DNA of 64,000 bases from Dyadobacter luticola (GTDB lineage Bacteria; Bacteroidota; Bacteroidia; Cytophagales; Spirosomataceae), in contig NZ_VCEJ01000002.1 in the NCBI RefSeq assembly GCF_005860805.1, positions 1,968,375 to 2,032,374 on the forward strand, in the 5' to 3' direction. The notes under the pieces are model-generated. The model was not told the DNA's origin and did not search any database. It worked only from the letters and a program-made list of their open reading frames with translations. The first letter of the stretch is position 1. Each line of letters opens with the position of its first letter. Of this stretch, positions 1 to 9,097 are shown in pieces. The position numbers and the translations under genes are program-made.

Positions 1-1289
1 AATCCAACATTACTTATGACCAGGACAGCCCGGCTCAGTATTCTTCCACATTTACCAAAAATTATCAGTACTGGCCAAATGGTCAGCTGCATATCGAAGG
101 ACATCTGAACAGTGACGGCAAGGAGTTGAAAACCTGGTACGTCTATCCTGCCAACCTGAATGACCCGGTAAGCGTGGCGATGATTGCCAAAAATATGATC
201 GGCAAGCCGACGTCTGTCTTTCATTATACCGGCACCGAAATGCAGCCGGTCGCATTGAAGCTGCACAATGTCATATTCGGGCTGTTTAACGGACTTTATC
301 TTCCCAAAAAAGTAGAAAGTGGCGTCGGCACTGCATTGCCGATGGCTATGGTGACGGACATCGATTTTCTCACCTATGATGCCAGGGGAAACTTGCTTAC
401 TTATAAGGAGCGAAACGGATCGACCACCAAGCTGGACTACTACGGAGCTGCAGACATTGGCAAAACCGATTTGTTAAAACAGCGTACCGATTTTGACGGC
501 ACCACATTACCCGGCGTCACGACTTTCACGCACAAGCCGGTGGTCGGCATGGAAAGTTTTTCGGATGCAAATGCCAAAACTATTTTCTATGAATACGATG
601 ATTTTGGGCGATTGAAGAATGTTCGCACCGCAAGCGCGGGTGGTGCAGTCCGCGTATCCTATTGCTATAATTATGCGGGACAACTCGTGGATTGTGCCGC
701 GCTTGCACCGACGGGCAGCATTGCTGCCGGATCATTGTCCCTGCTATCCGACGCCGCACTTCCGGTGACCTTGCTGGAATTTGAAGCTTTTGCCCAAGAA
801 AAGATTGTGTTGCTAAAATGGTCGACTTCGATGGAAACCAATAGCGACCACTTTGACATTGAGCGCAGTTCAGACGGAAAGCGCTGGATTAAGATCGGAT
901 CCGAAAAGGCATTTGGAGAGAGCGATACCCTAAAATCTTATGATTTTGTTGACCTGAAACCGCTGGCCGGCGAGAATCTATACCGCTTAAAAATGATCGA
1001 TACAGACAGCTCTTTTGCTTACAGCCGCCTCCGTAGTGTCTTGGTCGACGATCCTGAAAAACTGATTCTCTATCCAAATCCGGTAATTGTTGAGAACAGC
1101 ATTCAATTGCAGACCGATGATTTAGGCCAAATCAGGGACATTACCGTCTTCGACTCTTCAGGAAAATCAGTCTTGAAATCCGCCGCAGCCGGGTCAATTA
1201 AAGTCGCACACCTCGCGGCCGGGATTTACATTGTCCAAATCACTTATACCGACGGCAGCATCCGCACGCAACGCATTGTGAAGCAGTGA
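1..1289 (+). CDS. RHS/YD-repeat protein C-terminal part with T9SS sorting domain (5' truncated)
   Basis: The reading frame is open from base 3, so the gene begins upstream of the window; the TTG at 126 is not its start. The visible part carries YD-type repeat segments (for example TYDARGNLLTY and FYEYDDFGRLKNV), typical of RHS/teneurin-like shells. It is followed by a beta-sandwich stretch (LPVTLLEFEAF through LYRLKMIDTDS) common before Bacteroidota sorting signals, and it ends in a type A T9SS sorting domain (LYPNPVIVEN through GIYIVQITYTDG, then a basic tail). The protein is therefore probably exported by T9SS and fixed at or released from the surface. It ends 34 bp before a second RHS gene and is probably co-transcribed with it. 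Substrate or target is unknown. Confidence 0.8.
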   Translation, partial: SNITYDQDSPAQYSSTFTKNYQYWPNGQLHIEGHLNSDGKELKTWYVYPANLNDPVSVAMIAKNMIGKPTSVFHYTGTEMQPVALKLHNVIFGLFNGLYLPKKVESGVGTALPMAMVTDIDFLTYDARGNLLTYKERNGSTTKLDYYGAADIGKTDLLKQRTDFDGTTLPGVTTFTHKPVVGMESFSDANAKTIFYEYDDFGRLKNVRTASAGGAVRVSYCYNYAGQLVDCAALAPTGSIAAGSLSLLSDAALPVTLLEFEAFAQEKIVLLKWSTSMETNSDHFDIERSSDGKRWIKIGSEKAFGESDTLKSYDFVDLKPLAGENLYRLKMIDTDSSFAYSRLRSVLVDDPEKLILYPNPVIVENSIQLQTDDLGQIRDITVFDSSGKSVLKSAAAGSIKVAHLAAGIYIVQITYTDGSIRTQRIVKQ

Positions 1290-1323
1290 GTGGCGGTTTT
1301 TTCCAACATTAAATTTCATTCAA

Positions 1324-4300
1324 ATGATCATATCAATCAAAAACACACTTTTGCTGCTTGCTCTCCTCCCGCTAGCTGCGCTGGGACAGCAAACAAATAG
1401 TCGTAACTACATAATTTCTCGCACTTACAAACAATCCGGTGCGGACGCGAATGATATAAGTAAAGTAGTGACCGAAGTCCGGTACCTGGACGGGCTGGGA
1501 AGACCTTTGCAAAATGTTGTTATCGGGCAAAATCCCTCCGGAAATGACATCATTGAACCAGTCGAGTTTGATGGTGCAGGGCGGCAGGTCAAAAGTTTTC
1601 TTCGTTATGCCGCTGCCGGTAATGGCGCATTTCAAAATAATGCAGTTGCCAATGCTGCCACCTGGTACAATGCTAATTCGGCGGGATTACAGGCTTCTGA
1701 CCTGGCTCGTCCCTATCTGGAAAACTTCTTTGAGGAGTCACCGCTGAGCCGTGTTAAAGGTCAAAGACAGCCGGGTGCAAAAAGCGCCTATTCGGTTGTA
1801 AAGTATAAAACCAATTGCTGCAACGAGCTGAAAAGATACGATTACGACCTGACGACCAATACAATTTCCCAACCCGGTGGCTACGCGCCGGGCACGATCA
1901 CATTTGTTCAGACAACCGACGAAGAAGGAAAAACCGTTTCGGAATACACCGACCTCACCGGCGCGATGGTCTGTCGGCAGGTAACCGCCGCTGCGGGTGT
2001 GGTATTGTCAACCTACTATGTATTTGATGACATTGGCTTGTTAAGAGCAGTGTTGCAGCCGCAATACCAGGATCAGCCTTCGCTGACCGATTATGCGTTT
2101 ACCTACGATTATGATGAGCGCGGCAGAATGGTTGTCAAGCGCGTGCCGGGCGGCGGCGTTACCGAGCTTGTTTACGATCAGTTTGACCGGCTGGCGCTGT
2201 CCCGCGATGCAAATCAGCTGGCCAGAGGTGTTTGGGCTTTTACGAAATATGATGCACAAAACAGGCCGGTCGCTACTGGCGAAATAACTTCTGCATTGAC
2301 TAGAAATGCATGGGCGGCGAATTTTGCGGCGGTCAACGAGCATCATGAAGAGCGCAGTAATGGTGTGACGGCTGGCTATACACTTAACAAAACGGCACCT
2401 ACCAATGCAGCAGGGGCAAACTTGCTGACGATCCATTTTTACGATGATTACGCATTTACGAAAGCCGGAAACCTGGGATACAACGCTTCATACTATCCCT
2501 CAAATAATGGCAATGTGAAGGGGCAGGCGACCGGAAGCAGAACGCGCATGCTTCTGGGAAATGGCGGCGCAGGCGGCTGGCTGACCGAGGTAATTTATTA
2601 TGACGGCGAATACAGGTCCATCCAGACAAACCGGGAACTCTACGACCTCGGCGCAGGCGCAATCGAGCGTGTTTCGACGCAATATAAATATGACCTGGCT
2701 CCTGCGGTTGCAGAACAGAAAACCGAGCAAATGTTACCAGCCAATGTTACGCACACGCATTTGGTGACCTACCAATATGACCATGCCGACAGAATTTTGA
2801 GTGTAAAGGAAAAGGTAACGAGCGGGGCACAAACGAAAGAGGCTGTGACTATTGCGCAGAGATACAATGTGCTGGGGCGGCCTCAGAGCAAATGGTTTCA
2901 CTCTTCCGATGGCGAGAAGTTCAGGCTGAGGACAAATTACGTTCAAAATATCCGGGGCTGGCAGACAGACGCGAAGACTGTTTACAAAAAGGATGCGAAC
3001 GGACCGGACGCGGCATTTCTCGGCTGCAATCTGGCTTACGCAAATGGTGGAAGTTATTCGAACGGAAATATCAGCCAGATGCAGTGGCAAAATAAAGATG
3101 AGGCTGCTTTCACAAAAGGGCTGAGCTTTTCTTATGACGGTGCCAACCGGCTGACCAGCTCGACCGGACTCATGGGTTATCCCGATGTTGAAAGTGGTAT
3201 CGGTTACGATAAAAACGGTAACATTAAAACATTGAAAAGGTCGGGCGCAGCGACGGACAACCTGGCGTACACTTACTTAGGTAATCGGCTTTCGAATGTC
3301 AATGACGCCTCAGGCAGTGATCTGGGAGTTAAAAACGGGTCGAGTAGTTATAGCTATGACGGGAACGGCAACATGACCAGTGATGGCAACCGCGGCGCAA
3401 CCATCGCTTATAATTTTCTGAACCTGCCTAAAACGGTCACGATTTCCGGCAAAACCGCCACTTATGATTACGACGCATCCGGCGAGAAACACAAATACGC
3501 AGCAGATACATTGACTTTAAAATACGCCGGAAACTTTGAATACCGGCAGGTTGCCGGCGCAAATGTATTAGATCGCGTGGCACTGAATGACGGGCAGGCG
3601 GTTTTCAGGAAAGGCGTATTGAAGTTTGAATATTCGCTCAAAGATCATCTGGGCAATGTGCGGATAGTTTTTGACGAGGCTGGAAATATTTTGCAGCGGA
3701 CTGATTACTATCCTTTCGGGCTGAGCATTAACCGGGATGGTGCGGTGCCTAAGATGCAGAATTGGGTGAATCGGTATAACTTCCTGGCCAAAGAAACTCA
3801 AATTGGCTCGGGATATATTGATTTATCGAGGCGCTTTTATGATCAGGCTATCGGACGTTTTTTGCAGGTTGATCCGGTTATCGGAGGACAGGAAGATCAA
3901 TCGGTTTATCAGTATGGATGGAATGACCCTATCTTACGTAGTGATCCTGACGGTGCTTGTCCAAACTGTCCTAACAATGGAATGTCGTTTGTGGAAAATA
4001 TTTATTGGGATGCTCGTGATAGAGCATTGTCAGCTACCTATACCGTCGGAACATATTTGGAGTCCTTAATATCTAATGATGTAAGTGTCAAAAAAATTAA
4101 TGTTAAGTACAGTGAAAGTGGAAGACAATTTGAAATTGCAAACATTGAGGGCGATAAACATTTAGCCGCTTTTATAGGTGTTTTAGATATTGCAAGTGCA
4201 ATTCCCAGTTCCAATATAGCAGGCTCCCTTCTTGCGAAGATTGGTGGCGCGAAAGGCGCAGTTTCCGAAATAGTTGGTCCAACAATTAAGCAAATATCTA

Positions 4301-4584
4301 GAAAGCTTAACGGAGCGATAACGGAACCAATTTTACCTCCAAAAACGATTGTAAGTAAGGATGGCGTAAATATTGTTCATTATACTAAAAGTGGCGATCA
4401 CGGGCCTCCTCACCTTCATGTGAAAGGCGGCGGTCCAGAAACTAAAATTGGTCAAAATGGAAAGCCTCTGAGAAACAATCCATCTCTTACCTTCGAACAA
4501 CAATCAATTGTAAGTGATAGTAAAAAGGAAATTAAAAACGCTATTAAAAAAATTGGAGCGTGGTTTAACTATAATCAGCAATAA
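1324..4584 (+). CDS. DUF6443/RHS repeat-associated core protein with putative C-terminal toxin tip
   Basis: A 1086-residue secreted protein. A signal peptide (residues 1-21, ending ALGQ) is followed by a DUF6443-type N-terminal module (EVRYLDGLGRPLQ), many YD repeats (YDYDERGRMV, YSYDGNGNMTSDGN), and the conserved RHS core (LKDHLGNVRIVFDE, YYPFGLSIN, YGWNDPILRSDPDG) ending near residue 877. The last 209 residues do not belong to the shell: they are AT-rich and end in a segment with GDHGPPHLHVKGGG, reminiscent of the PPHxHV motif of DUF4160-like small domains. In RHS families this position holds variable toxins released inside the shell. The toxin function is inferred; no catalytic site is proven. 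Unlike the preceding gene it lacks a T9SS sorting domain. A small gene starts 4 bp downstream, the usual place of an immunity gene. Confidence 0.85.
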   Translation: MIISIKNTLLLLALLPLAALGQQTNSRNYIISRTYKQSGADANDISKVVTEVRYLDGLGRPLQNVVIGQNPSGNDIIEPVEFDGAGRQVKSFLRYAAAGNGAFQNNAVANAATWYNANSAGLQASDLARPYLENFFEESPLSRVKGQRQPGAKSAYSVVKYKTNCCNELKRYDYDLTTNTISQPGGYAPGTITFVQTTDEEGKTVSEYTDLTGAMVCRQVTAAAGVVLSTYYVFDDIGLLRAVLQPQYQDQPSLTDYAFTYDYDERGRMVVKRVPGGGVTELVYDQFDRLALSRDANQLARGVWAFTKYDAQNRPVATGEITSALTRNAWAANFAAVNEHHEERSNGVTAGYTLNKTAPTNAAGANLLTIHFYDDYAFTKAGNLGYNASYYPSNNGNVKGQATGSRTRMLLGNGGAGGWLTEVIYYDGEYRSIQTNRELYDLGAGAIERVSTQYKYDLAPAVAEQKTEQMLPANVTHTHLVTYQYDHADRILSVKEKVTSGAQTKEAVTIAQRYNVLGRPQSKWFHSSDGEKFRLRTNYVQNIRGWQTDAKTVYKKDANGPDAAFLGCNLAYANGGSYSNGNISQMQWQNKDEAAFTKGLSFSYDGANRLTSSTGLMGYPDVESGIGYDKNGNIKTLKRSGAATDNLAYTYLGNRLSNVNDASGSDLGVKNGSSSYSYDGNGNMTSDGNRGATIAYNFLNLPKTVTISGKTATYDYDASGEKHKYAADTLTLKYAGNFEYRQVAGANVLDRVALNDGQAVFRKGVLKFEYSLKDHLGNVRIVFDEAGNILQRTDYYPFGLSINRDGAVPKMQNWVNRYNFLAKETQIGSGYIDLSRRFYDQAIGRFLQVDPVIGGQEDQSVYQYGWNDPILRSDPDGACPNCPNNGMSFVENIYWDARDRALSATYTVGTYLESLISNDVSVKKINVKYSESGRQFEIANIEGDKHLAAFIGVLDIASAIPSSNIAGSLLAKIGGAKGAVSEIVGPTIKQISRKLNGAITEPILPPKTIVSKDGVNIVHYTKSGDHGPPHLHVKGGGPETKIGQNGKPLRNNPSLTFEQQSIVSDSKKEIKNAIKKIGAWFNYNQQ

Positions 4585-4588
4585 AAAA

Positions 4589-4855
4589 ATGGATATCTGG
4601 GTATTTCACGGAATCGCTGCTCAATTTGCTAGCGGAATATTTAGCTCGAAACAAAAAGCGGAAGAATGGATTTTAGAAAATAAACTTAGTGGAATTCTCA
4701 CTTGGTACCCCATTGATACTGGGGTCTACGATTGGGCATTGGCAAATGAGTTTTTCGAAATCAAAAAACCCGAACAAAGATCATCAGGCTTTATCCAAAG
4801 ATTTACAAGTGGCAGTCAAATGCATTTTCACTATGAGAATGGTCTGCTAGACTAG
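4589..4855 (+). CDS. DUF7710-like small protein, candidate immunity protein
   Basis: An 88-residue protein starting at the ATG 4 bp after the RHS stop; an in-frame TTG at 4514 lies inside the RHS gene and is unlikely. It has no signal peptide and is predicted cytoplasmic. The pattern WVFHG, FASGIF, KAEEWI, LSGILTWYPIDTGVYDWA, FIQRFTS and HFHYENG matches, from memory, the DUF7710 family. Small cytosolic proteins immediately after an RHS tip usually neutralise that tip, so an immunity role is inferred from position; the family itself has no assigned function that I know. Like the toxin tip, the gene is AT-rich compared with its neighbours, suggesting the pair was acquired together. A strong hairpin terminator follows. 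Confidence 0.75.
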   Translation: MDIWVFHGIAAQFASGIFSSKQKAEEWILENKLSGILTWYPIDTGVYDWALANEFFEIKKPEQRSSGFIQRFTSGSQMHFHYENGLLD

Positions 4856-4891
4856 AACAGCTATCCAAGTTCAAATTTTTGAACTAAAACA

Positions 4892-4923
4892 AAAGAAGCT
4901 TCCCAAACCCGGGAAGCTTCTTT
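4892..4923. terminator. Bidirectional intrinsic terminator between the RHS locus and the efflux operon
   Basis: A perfect 13-bp inverted repeat, AAAGAAGCTTCCC (4892-4904) and GGGAAGCTTCTTT (4911-4923), encloses a 6-base loop. A-rich sequence on one side and T-rich on the other allow termination of both the rightward RHS/immunity transcript and the leftward efflux operon. Confidence 0.85.
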
Positions 4924-4947
4924 AATAACACTACTACACTTAAAATG

Positions 4948-6525
4948 TTAATGTGCTGCGGCGGAGGCGTCGACTTTGGCTTTTCCGCTTTTGGTCCAGA
5001 GGACGAAAGGGACGCAGATCAGGAACATCAGTCCGAGGTAGAGAAAAACGTCCATGTAGGACATTACCTGCGCTTGTTTCGAAACCGTGAAATCCAGGAT
5101 TTTGTAGCCGCTGTTCAGGGCAATGTCTGGTGACATTCCTTTGGCCATGTATGAATGCTGCAAACCTTCAACTCGTTGCTGTACAGCTGGGTTGTTGATA
5201 TCCAGCTTGCTGACGAGATCATTGCGGTGCATCATATTTTGTCGCGCAATGAATGTGGTGATCACTGCTACCCCGAAAGATCCGCCGAGTTGTCGCATCA
5301 TGCCGGTAAACGCAGCCCCTTCGCCAATTTCACGTCCTTTTAAAGTCGATAATGCCAGCAGGGTGATCGGAACAAAGAGTAATCCCAATCCAATTCCCCG
5401 CACGATCAGCATATTAAAAAAGGCGTCTTTGCCGGTATCGGGCGTCAATATCAGGTATCCCCAGTAACTATATATAAAGAAGAATATCATCCCCAGCGCA
5501 ACCAGGTATTGCTGCTTGACACCTCTTTGCAGAAGCTGACCCACGATCGGCATCATCATCGCGGTCACAATCGCGGCGGGTACCATCAGCATACCCGATT
5601 GCGTCGCCGTCCAGCCCAATGTGGCCTGGGTATAAAGTGGAATGATGAAAGTAGAGCCGTATAATCCGAACCCAAGGATGAAGGAAAGTACTGTCCCTAC
5701 CCGCAAATTTCCATTGGACAATACCCGCAGATTAACAATCGGGTTTTTATACGTCCACTCTCGCCAGATAAAGAAGAAGAATGCAAAAACAGATGTTACT
5801 GTGAGAACAGTGATGATTTCATCGTTGAACCAATCTTCCTCCTGACCTTTTTCCAGCACATATTGTAAAGAACCTACGGCAAGCGCCAGCAAGAAAATCC
5901 CTATCCAATCGATTTCACTGGCCTTTTTCTTCTGAGAAAATCTTGGACTTTTTACAAATTGCAGCGTAAGCATCGCTGCGATCATACCCAAAGGAATGTT
6001 GATGTAAAAAATGTAAGGCCAGCTATAATTGTCCACGATGTAACCTCCAAGCGGCGGTCCCAATGTTGGTCCCACGATCACGCCCAAACCATAAATCGCC
6101 TGAGCCATACCTCTTTTTTCGGGTGGGTAACTTTCGGTGATCAGTGTTTGTGCAGTTACCAACAAGGCACCACCGCCCAAACCTTGGATCAACCTGAAAA
6201 ACACCAACTCCCAAATGTTGTTGGCATTACCGCACAGAAATGATGCTACGGTAAAAATGATGATCGAGGCTGCAAAGTAATTTCTCCGTCCGAACTGCTG
6301 TGAAAGCCAGCTCGTCATGGGCACAATGATCACATTACCAATCGCATAGGCAGTAATCACCCAGCTCACTTCCGATAATGTACCGCCCAGGTTTCCGCGC
6401 ATATCGTTCAGCGCTACGTTGACGATCGTCGTATCTACGATTTCCAGCAGGGCGCAAAGCACGGCTGTAATGGTGATGATCACCCTGCGGAAGCCGTATT
6501 CAACCAATGATTCCTGTAATTCCAT
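4948..6525 (-). CDS. DHA2-family (EmrB/QacA-type) drug efflux permease
   Basis: A 525-residue inner-membrane protein with about 14 hydrophobic segments, the number expected for drug:H+ antiporter family 2. Typical motifs are present: LDTTIVNVAL-type sequence near the N-terminus (EIVDTTIVNVALNDM), the motif C region GLGVIVGPTLGPPLGG, and the LIQGLGGGALLV helix. It is the last gene of a leftward operon tetR-tolC-hlyD-emrB; the adaptor ends 33 bp upstream. Together the three transport proteins form a tripartite pump that would export amphipathic drugs or endogenous metabolites across both membranes. The substrate cannot be told from sequence. Confidence 0.92.
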   Translation of the reverse strand: MELQESLVEYGFRRVIITITAVLCALLEIVDTTIVNVALNDMRGNLGGTLSEVSWVITAYAIGNVIIVPMTSWLSQQFGRRNYFAASIIIFTVASFLCGNANNIWELVFFRLIQGLGGGALLVTAQTLITESYPPEKRGMAQAIYGLGVIVGPTLGPPLGGYIVDNYSWPYIFYINIPLGMIAAMLTLQFVKSPRFSQKKKASEIDWIGIFLLALAVGSLQYVLEKGQEEDWFNDEIITVLTVTSVFAFFFFIWREWTYKNPIVNLRVLSNGNLRVGTVLSFILGFGLYGSTFIIPLYTQATLGWTATQSGMLMVPAAIVTAMMMPIVGQLLQRGVKQQYLVALGMIFFFIYSYWGYLILTPDTGKDAFFNMLIVRGIGLGLLFVPITLLALSTLKGREIGEGAAFTGMMRQLGGSFGVAVITTFIARQNMMHRNDLVSKLDINNPAVQQRVEGLQHSYMAKGMSPDIALNSGYKILDFTVSKQAQVMSYMDVFLYLGLMFLICVPFVLWTKSGKAKVDASAAAH

Positions 6526-6558
6526 TTAATATTGGTTTTAGAATCAATATCCTGATCC

Positions 6559-7668
6559 TTAGTTCAATTCAACATCCACGAACACATTCATACCGGGACG
6601 CAATGTGGAGATAAACTTGTCCTGCGGATTTTCAAACTCGATCCGTACCGGCAGTCTTTGAACCACTTTTACAAAGTTTCCGGATGCATTATCCGGAGGC
6701 AGCAGCGCAAAACGTGCACCGGTCGCTGGTGAGAATGAGGCCACTTTCGCATCAAATTCGTGATCAGGATATGCATCCACGTGAATCTTCACTTTCTGGC
6801 CCAGCTTCATTCTGGTCAACTGCGTTTCTTTAAAGTTTGCTACAACCCAAGGTTCTGAGGCCGAAATGATGCTGAAAAGCGACTGTCCTGCCTGCAGATA
6901 CTGACCAAGCTGTGCATTCACTTTGGAAACGCGACCGTCGGTCGGTGCAGTAATTACGGTATAAGAAAGGTTGAGTTCTGCATTAGCGATCTCAGCCTGG
7001 CGTGCCTTAATGTTGGCATTCGCTACGCTGGTTTGTACCGAAGTAGCTTTGGTTTGCTTGCCGGCTGCTTTCGCCTGACGTTCTGCCGCACCTCTTTGTG
7101 CCTGTAATACAGCCAATTGACGTTCCGCAGTCTGTTTAGCCGCAGTAGCCTGCTCAAATTCCTGCTGTGTAATCGAATGGTCCTTGATCAGGTTTTCATA
7201 TCTCGCATAATCCTGATTGGCACGCCATACATTCACTTTTGCCTGCTCAATCTGCGCATCAACCACCGAAATGTTGGCTTCATAAGTGATTCCGCTCGCA
7301 GCGGTTGCGTTCGTTGTTGCATTCGCTACTACCAGACTTCCTTCCGATCCAGCCAGACTTGCTTTGGCTTGTTCCAGTTTGATCAGCTGGTCGCGGTTAT
7401 CGAGTACGATCAGCGTATCGCCTTTCTTCACTTCCTGGTTGTCTTTAACTCTGATCTCCGTCACGTAGCCGGAAATTCTCGGGATTACCGGGCTGATGTT
7501 CGCATCAATCTGCGCATCATCCGTTTCTTCATGGTGCTGTCCGTGGGTATATTTTGAAAATCCCCAGATCCCGCCGACGATCACCAGCACGGCCAGGATA
7601 ATGACGAAGGTGTAACTCTTCTTTTTAGGTGCGGCTTCTGTTTCCACTGTTGCTTGCTTGGTTTCCAT
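6559..7668 (-). CDS. HlyD/EmrA-family membrane fusion adaptor
   Basis: A 369-residue periplasmic adaptor. One N-terminal transmembrane segment (about residues 17-39) anchors it. A first half-lipoyl motif (HHEETDDAQIDANISPVIPRISGYV is the typical EmrA start; quoted in part), a long Ala/Gln-rich alpha-hairpin coiled coil (about 85-215), the second lipoyl half (LSYTVITAPTDGRVSKV) and a beta-barrel domain follow. It should link the DHA2 permease encoded just downstream to the TolC-like channel encoded just upstream. The 91-bp gap before it, after the tolC-like gene, contains a GAATGA-rich low-complexity stretch. Confidence 0.92.
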   Translation of the reverse strand: METKQATVETEAAPKKKSYTFVIILAVLVIVGGIWGFSKYTHGQHHEETDDAQIDANISPVIPRISGYVTEIRVKDNQEVKKGDTLIVLDNRDQLIKLEQAKASLAGSEGSLVVANATTNATAASGITYEANISVVDAQIEQAKVNVWRANQDYARYENLIKDHSITQQEFEQATAAKQTAERQLAVLQAQRGAAERQAKAAGKQTKATSVQTSVANANIKARQAEIANAELNLSYTVITAPTDGRVSKVNAQLGQYLQAGQSLFSIISASEPWVVANFKETQLTRMKLGQKVKIHVDAYPDHEFDAKVASFSPATGARFALLPPDNASGNFVKVVQRLPVRIEFENPQDKFISTLRPGMNVFVDVELN

Positions 7669-7759
7669 TTGTGGTATTCAATTAATTTTGAATGAGTGAT
7701 TTAGTGAATGAGCGAGTGAATGAATTCCTTTTACGCACTTACTCATTCTTTGATTTAGT
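7669..7759. repeat. GAATGA/GAGTGA-rich low-complexity intergenic stretch
   Basis: The gap between the tolC-like and hlyD-like genes holds degenerate repeats of GAATGA and GAGTGA (about 7689-7722) and the complementary ACTCATTC at about 7739-7748. A related TCATTCA-type run lies at 45701-45755 before the MazG-like gene. No gene or clear promoter is seen. Confidence 0.5.
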
Positions 7760-9097
7760 TTAGTTGATAACCCCTGCGACTTGTTCTAATTTTTTATAAG
7801 CGACAACCGCGTCGGCTTTGGCCGATTCGTAATCGATGCGGGATTGTACCTGCGCCACGTCCGCATCCAGCAGATCGGTGGTGGTTACCAGGCTGTTATC
7901 ATATTTATTTTTAGTAATCCGATAGTTTTCGCTGGCTTGCTCTACGGCTTTGGCATACACATCAATTTTTCTTTTACTCAAAACATAATTGTAGTAAGCG
8001 GTATTGATTTCCAGATGAACCCTGTCGAGAATGATCGCCTCATTGGTTTTCAACTGATAAGCTTTCGTTCTAGCCTGAGCAATTTTCGCGCTTGATTTCC
8101 AAAGCGATGCCACGTCATATTTGACACCTATACCTGCATTCACCGCATTGGGCACCGTAACAACTCCGGGGATGCTCAACGCCACATACCCCGCGGTCAG
8201 CGCCACACTTGGGTACATATCCGCTTTTGCGACGTGAATGTCGGAGTCCGCAGCTTTCTGGCGGATGCCGTTTGCAGCAATGTCCTTCCGGTGAGAAAGT
8301 GCCGTCTGCTCCCACTCAGCAGCATTTCCTTCCTCTTTCAAAGTCAGGAAGCTGGCCGAATCCGCCTCAATCGCCGTACCTTCCGGCAGGCCGAGCATCA
8401 GGTTCATATTAATGGTGGTGATTTTCAGATCGTTCTCTGCATTTAGAAGCGCCAGCTCCACATTCGATTGCTGCAATTGCGCCTTCATCAGATCGTTACG
8501 GGCCAGAATTCCGTTTTTCTCACGATTTGTAAAATCCTGCACACGCTCCTTTTCGCGTTCCAGGTTCTCAGCAACCAGGTTCACCGATTTTCTTGCTTTA
8601 TATAAATTTCCGTAAGCAGCCACCGCATTCTGCACCACAGCTTGTTTATCATTATCAGCGTCCAGCTTGGCAGCTTGTTGCAGATATTTGGCAGATTCAA
8701 TGCCATACTTAAACCGGAAGCCCGAGAAAAGCGGCAGAGATGCGCTCGCCATCCCGTACATTGCCTGATGTACAGCAGGGAAGCCTCCTGATTTTGTGGT
8801 ATCGCTGCTTTCCTGATTGGTTTTCAGGTTAATGTTCGGCGTGTTGACGCGCAGGTAAGATGCAGATATGCTAAATCCCGGCAGCTGGTTTTCTTTGATC
8901 TGACGGATTCCGAGTGTGGCCAGATCAATGTTAGACTGGCTGAGCTTCAATTGCTTACTATTTTTCAAACTCATTTCAATGGCCTCTTCGAGCGTAATGG
9001 TGCGTGCGGTCTGGGCAAATGAATGAGTCGTGGTCACCAGCCAGATCAATCCGGCGGATACCCACATCATTCTTCTAACTTTCGATGCGGTGTTCAT
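7760..9097 (-). CDS. TolC-family outer membrane efflux protein
   Basis: A 445-residue outer-membrane channel with a signal peptide (basic n-region KVRR, hydrophobic core, cleavage after SFA) and two homologous long-helix repeats typical of TolC: TLEEAIEMSLKNSKQLKLSQ starts the first, and the C-terminal half contains YNYVLSKRKIDVY and the TDLLDAD motif. It would form the trans-periplasmic duct for the HlyD/DHA2 pump encoded downstream. The chosen start at 9097 overlaps the tetR stop by 23 bases; an internal Met pair at about 9070 would remove the overlap but lose the basic n-region. Overlap suggests translational coupling to the repressor gene. Confidence 0.9.
   Translation of the reverse strand: MNTASKVRRMMWVSAGLIWLVTTTHSFAQTARTITLEEAIEMSLKNSKQLKLSQSNIDLATLGIRQIKENQLPGFSISASYLRVNTPNINLKTNQESSDTTKSGGFPAVHQAMYGMASASLPLFSGFRFKYGIESAKYLQQAAKLDADNDKQAVVQNAVAAYGNLYKARKSVNLVAENLEREKERVQDFTNREKNGILARNDLMKAQLQQSNVELALLNAENDLKITTINMNLMLGLPEGTAIEADSASFLTLKEEGNAAEWEQTALSHRKDIAANGIRQKAADSDIHVAKADMYPSVALTAGYVALSIPGVVTVPNAVNAGIGVKYDVASLWKSSAKIAQARTKAYQLKTNEAIILDRVHLEINTAYYNYVLSKRKIDVYAKAVEQASENYRITKNKYDNSLVTTTDLLDADVAQVQSRIDYESAKADAVVAYKKLEQVAGVIN

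Noticed and set aside
4514..4588. Extended start of the DUF7710 protein inside the RHS gene
   Set aside because: The family-like sequence begins at the ATG at 4589; the extension is Lys-rich translation of the RHS tip in another frame.
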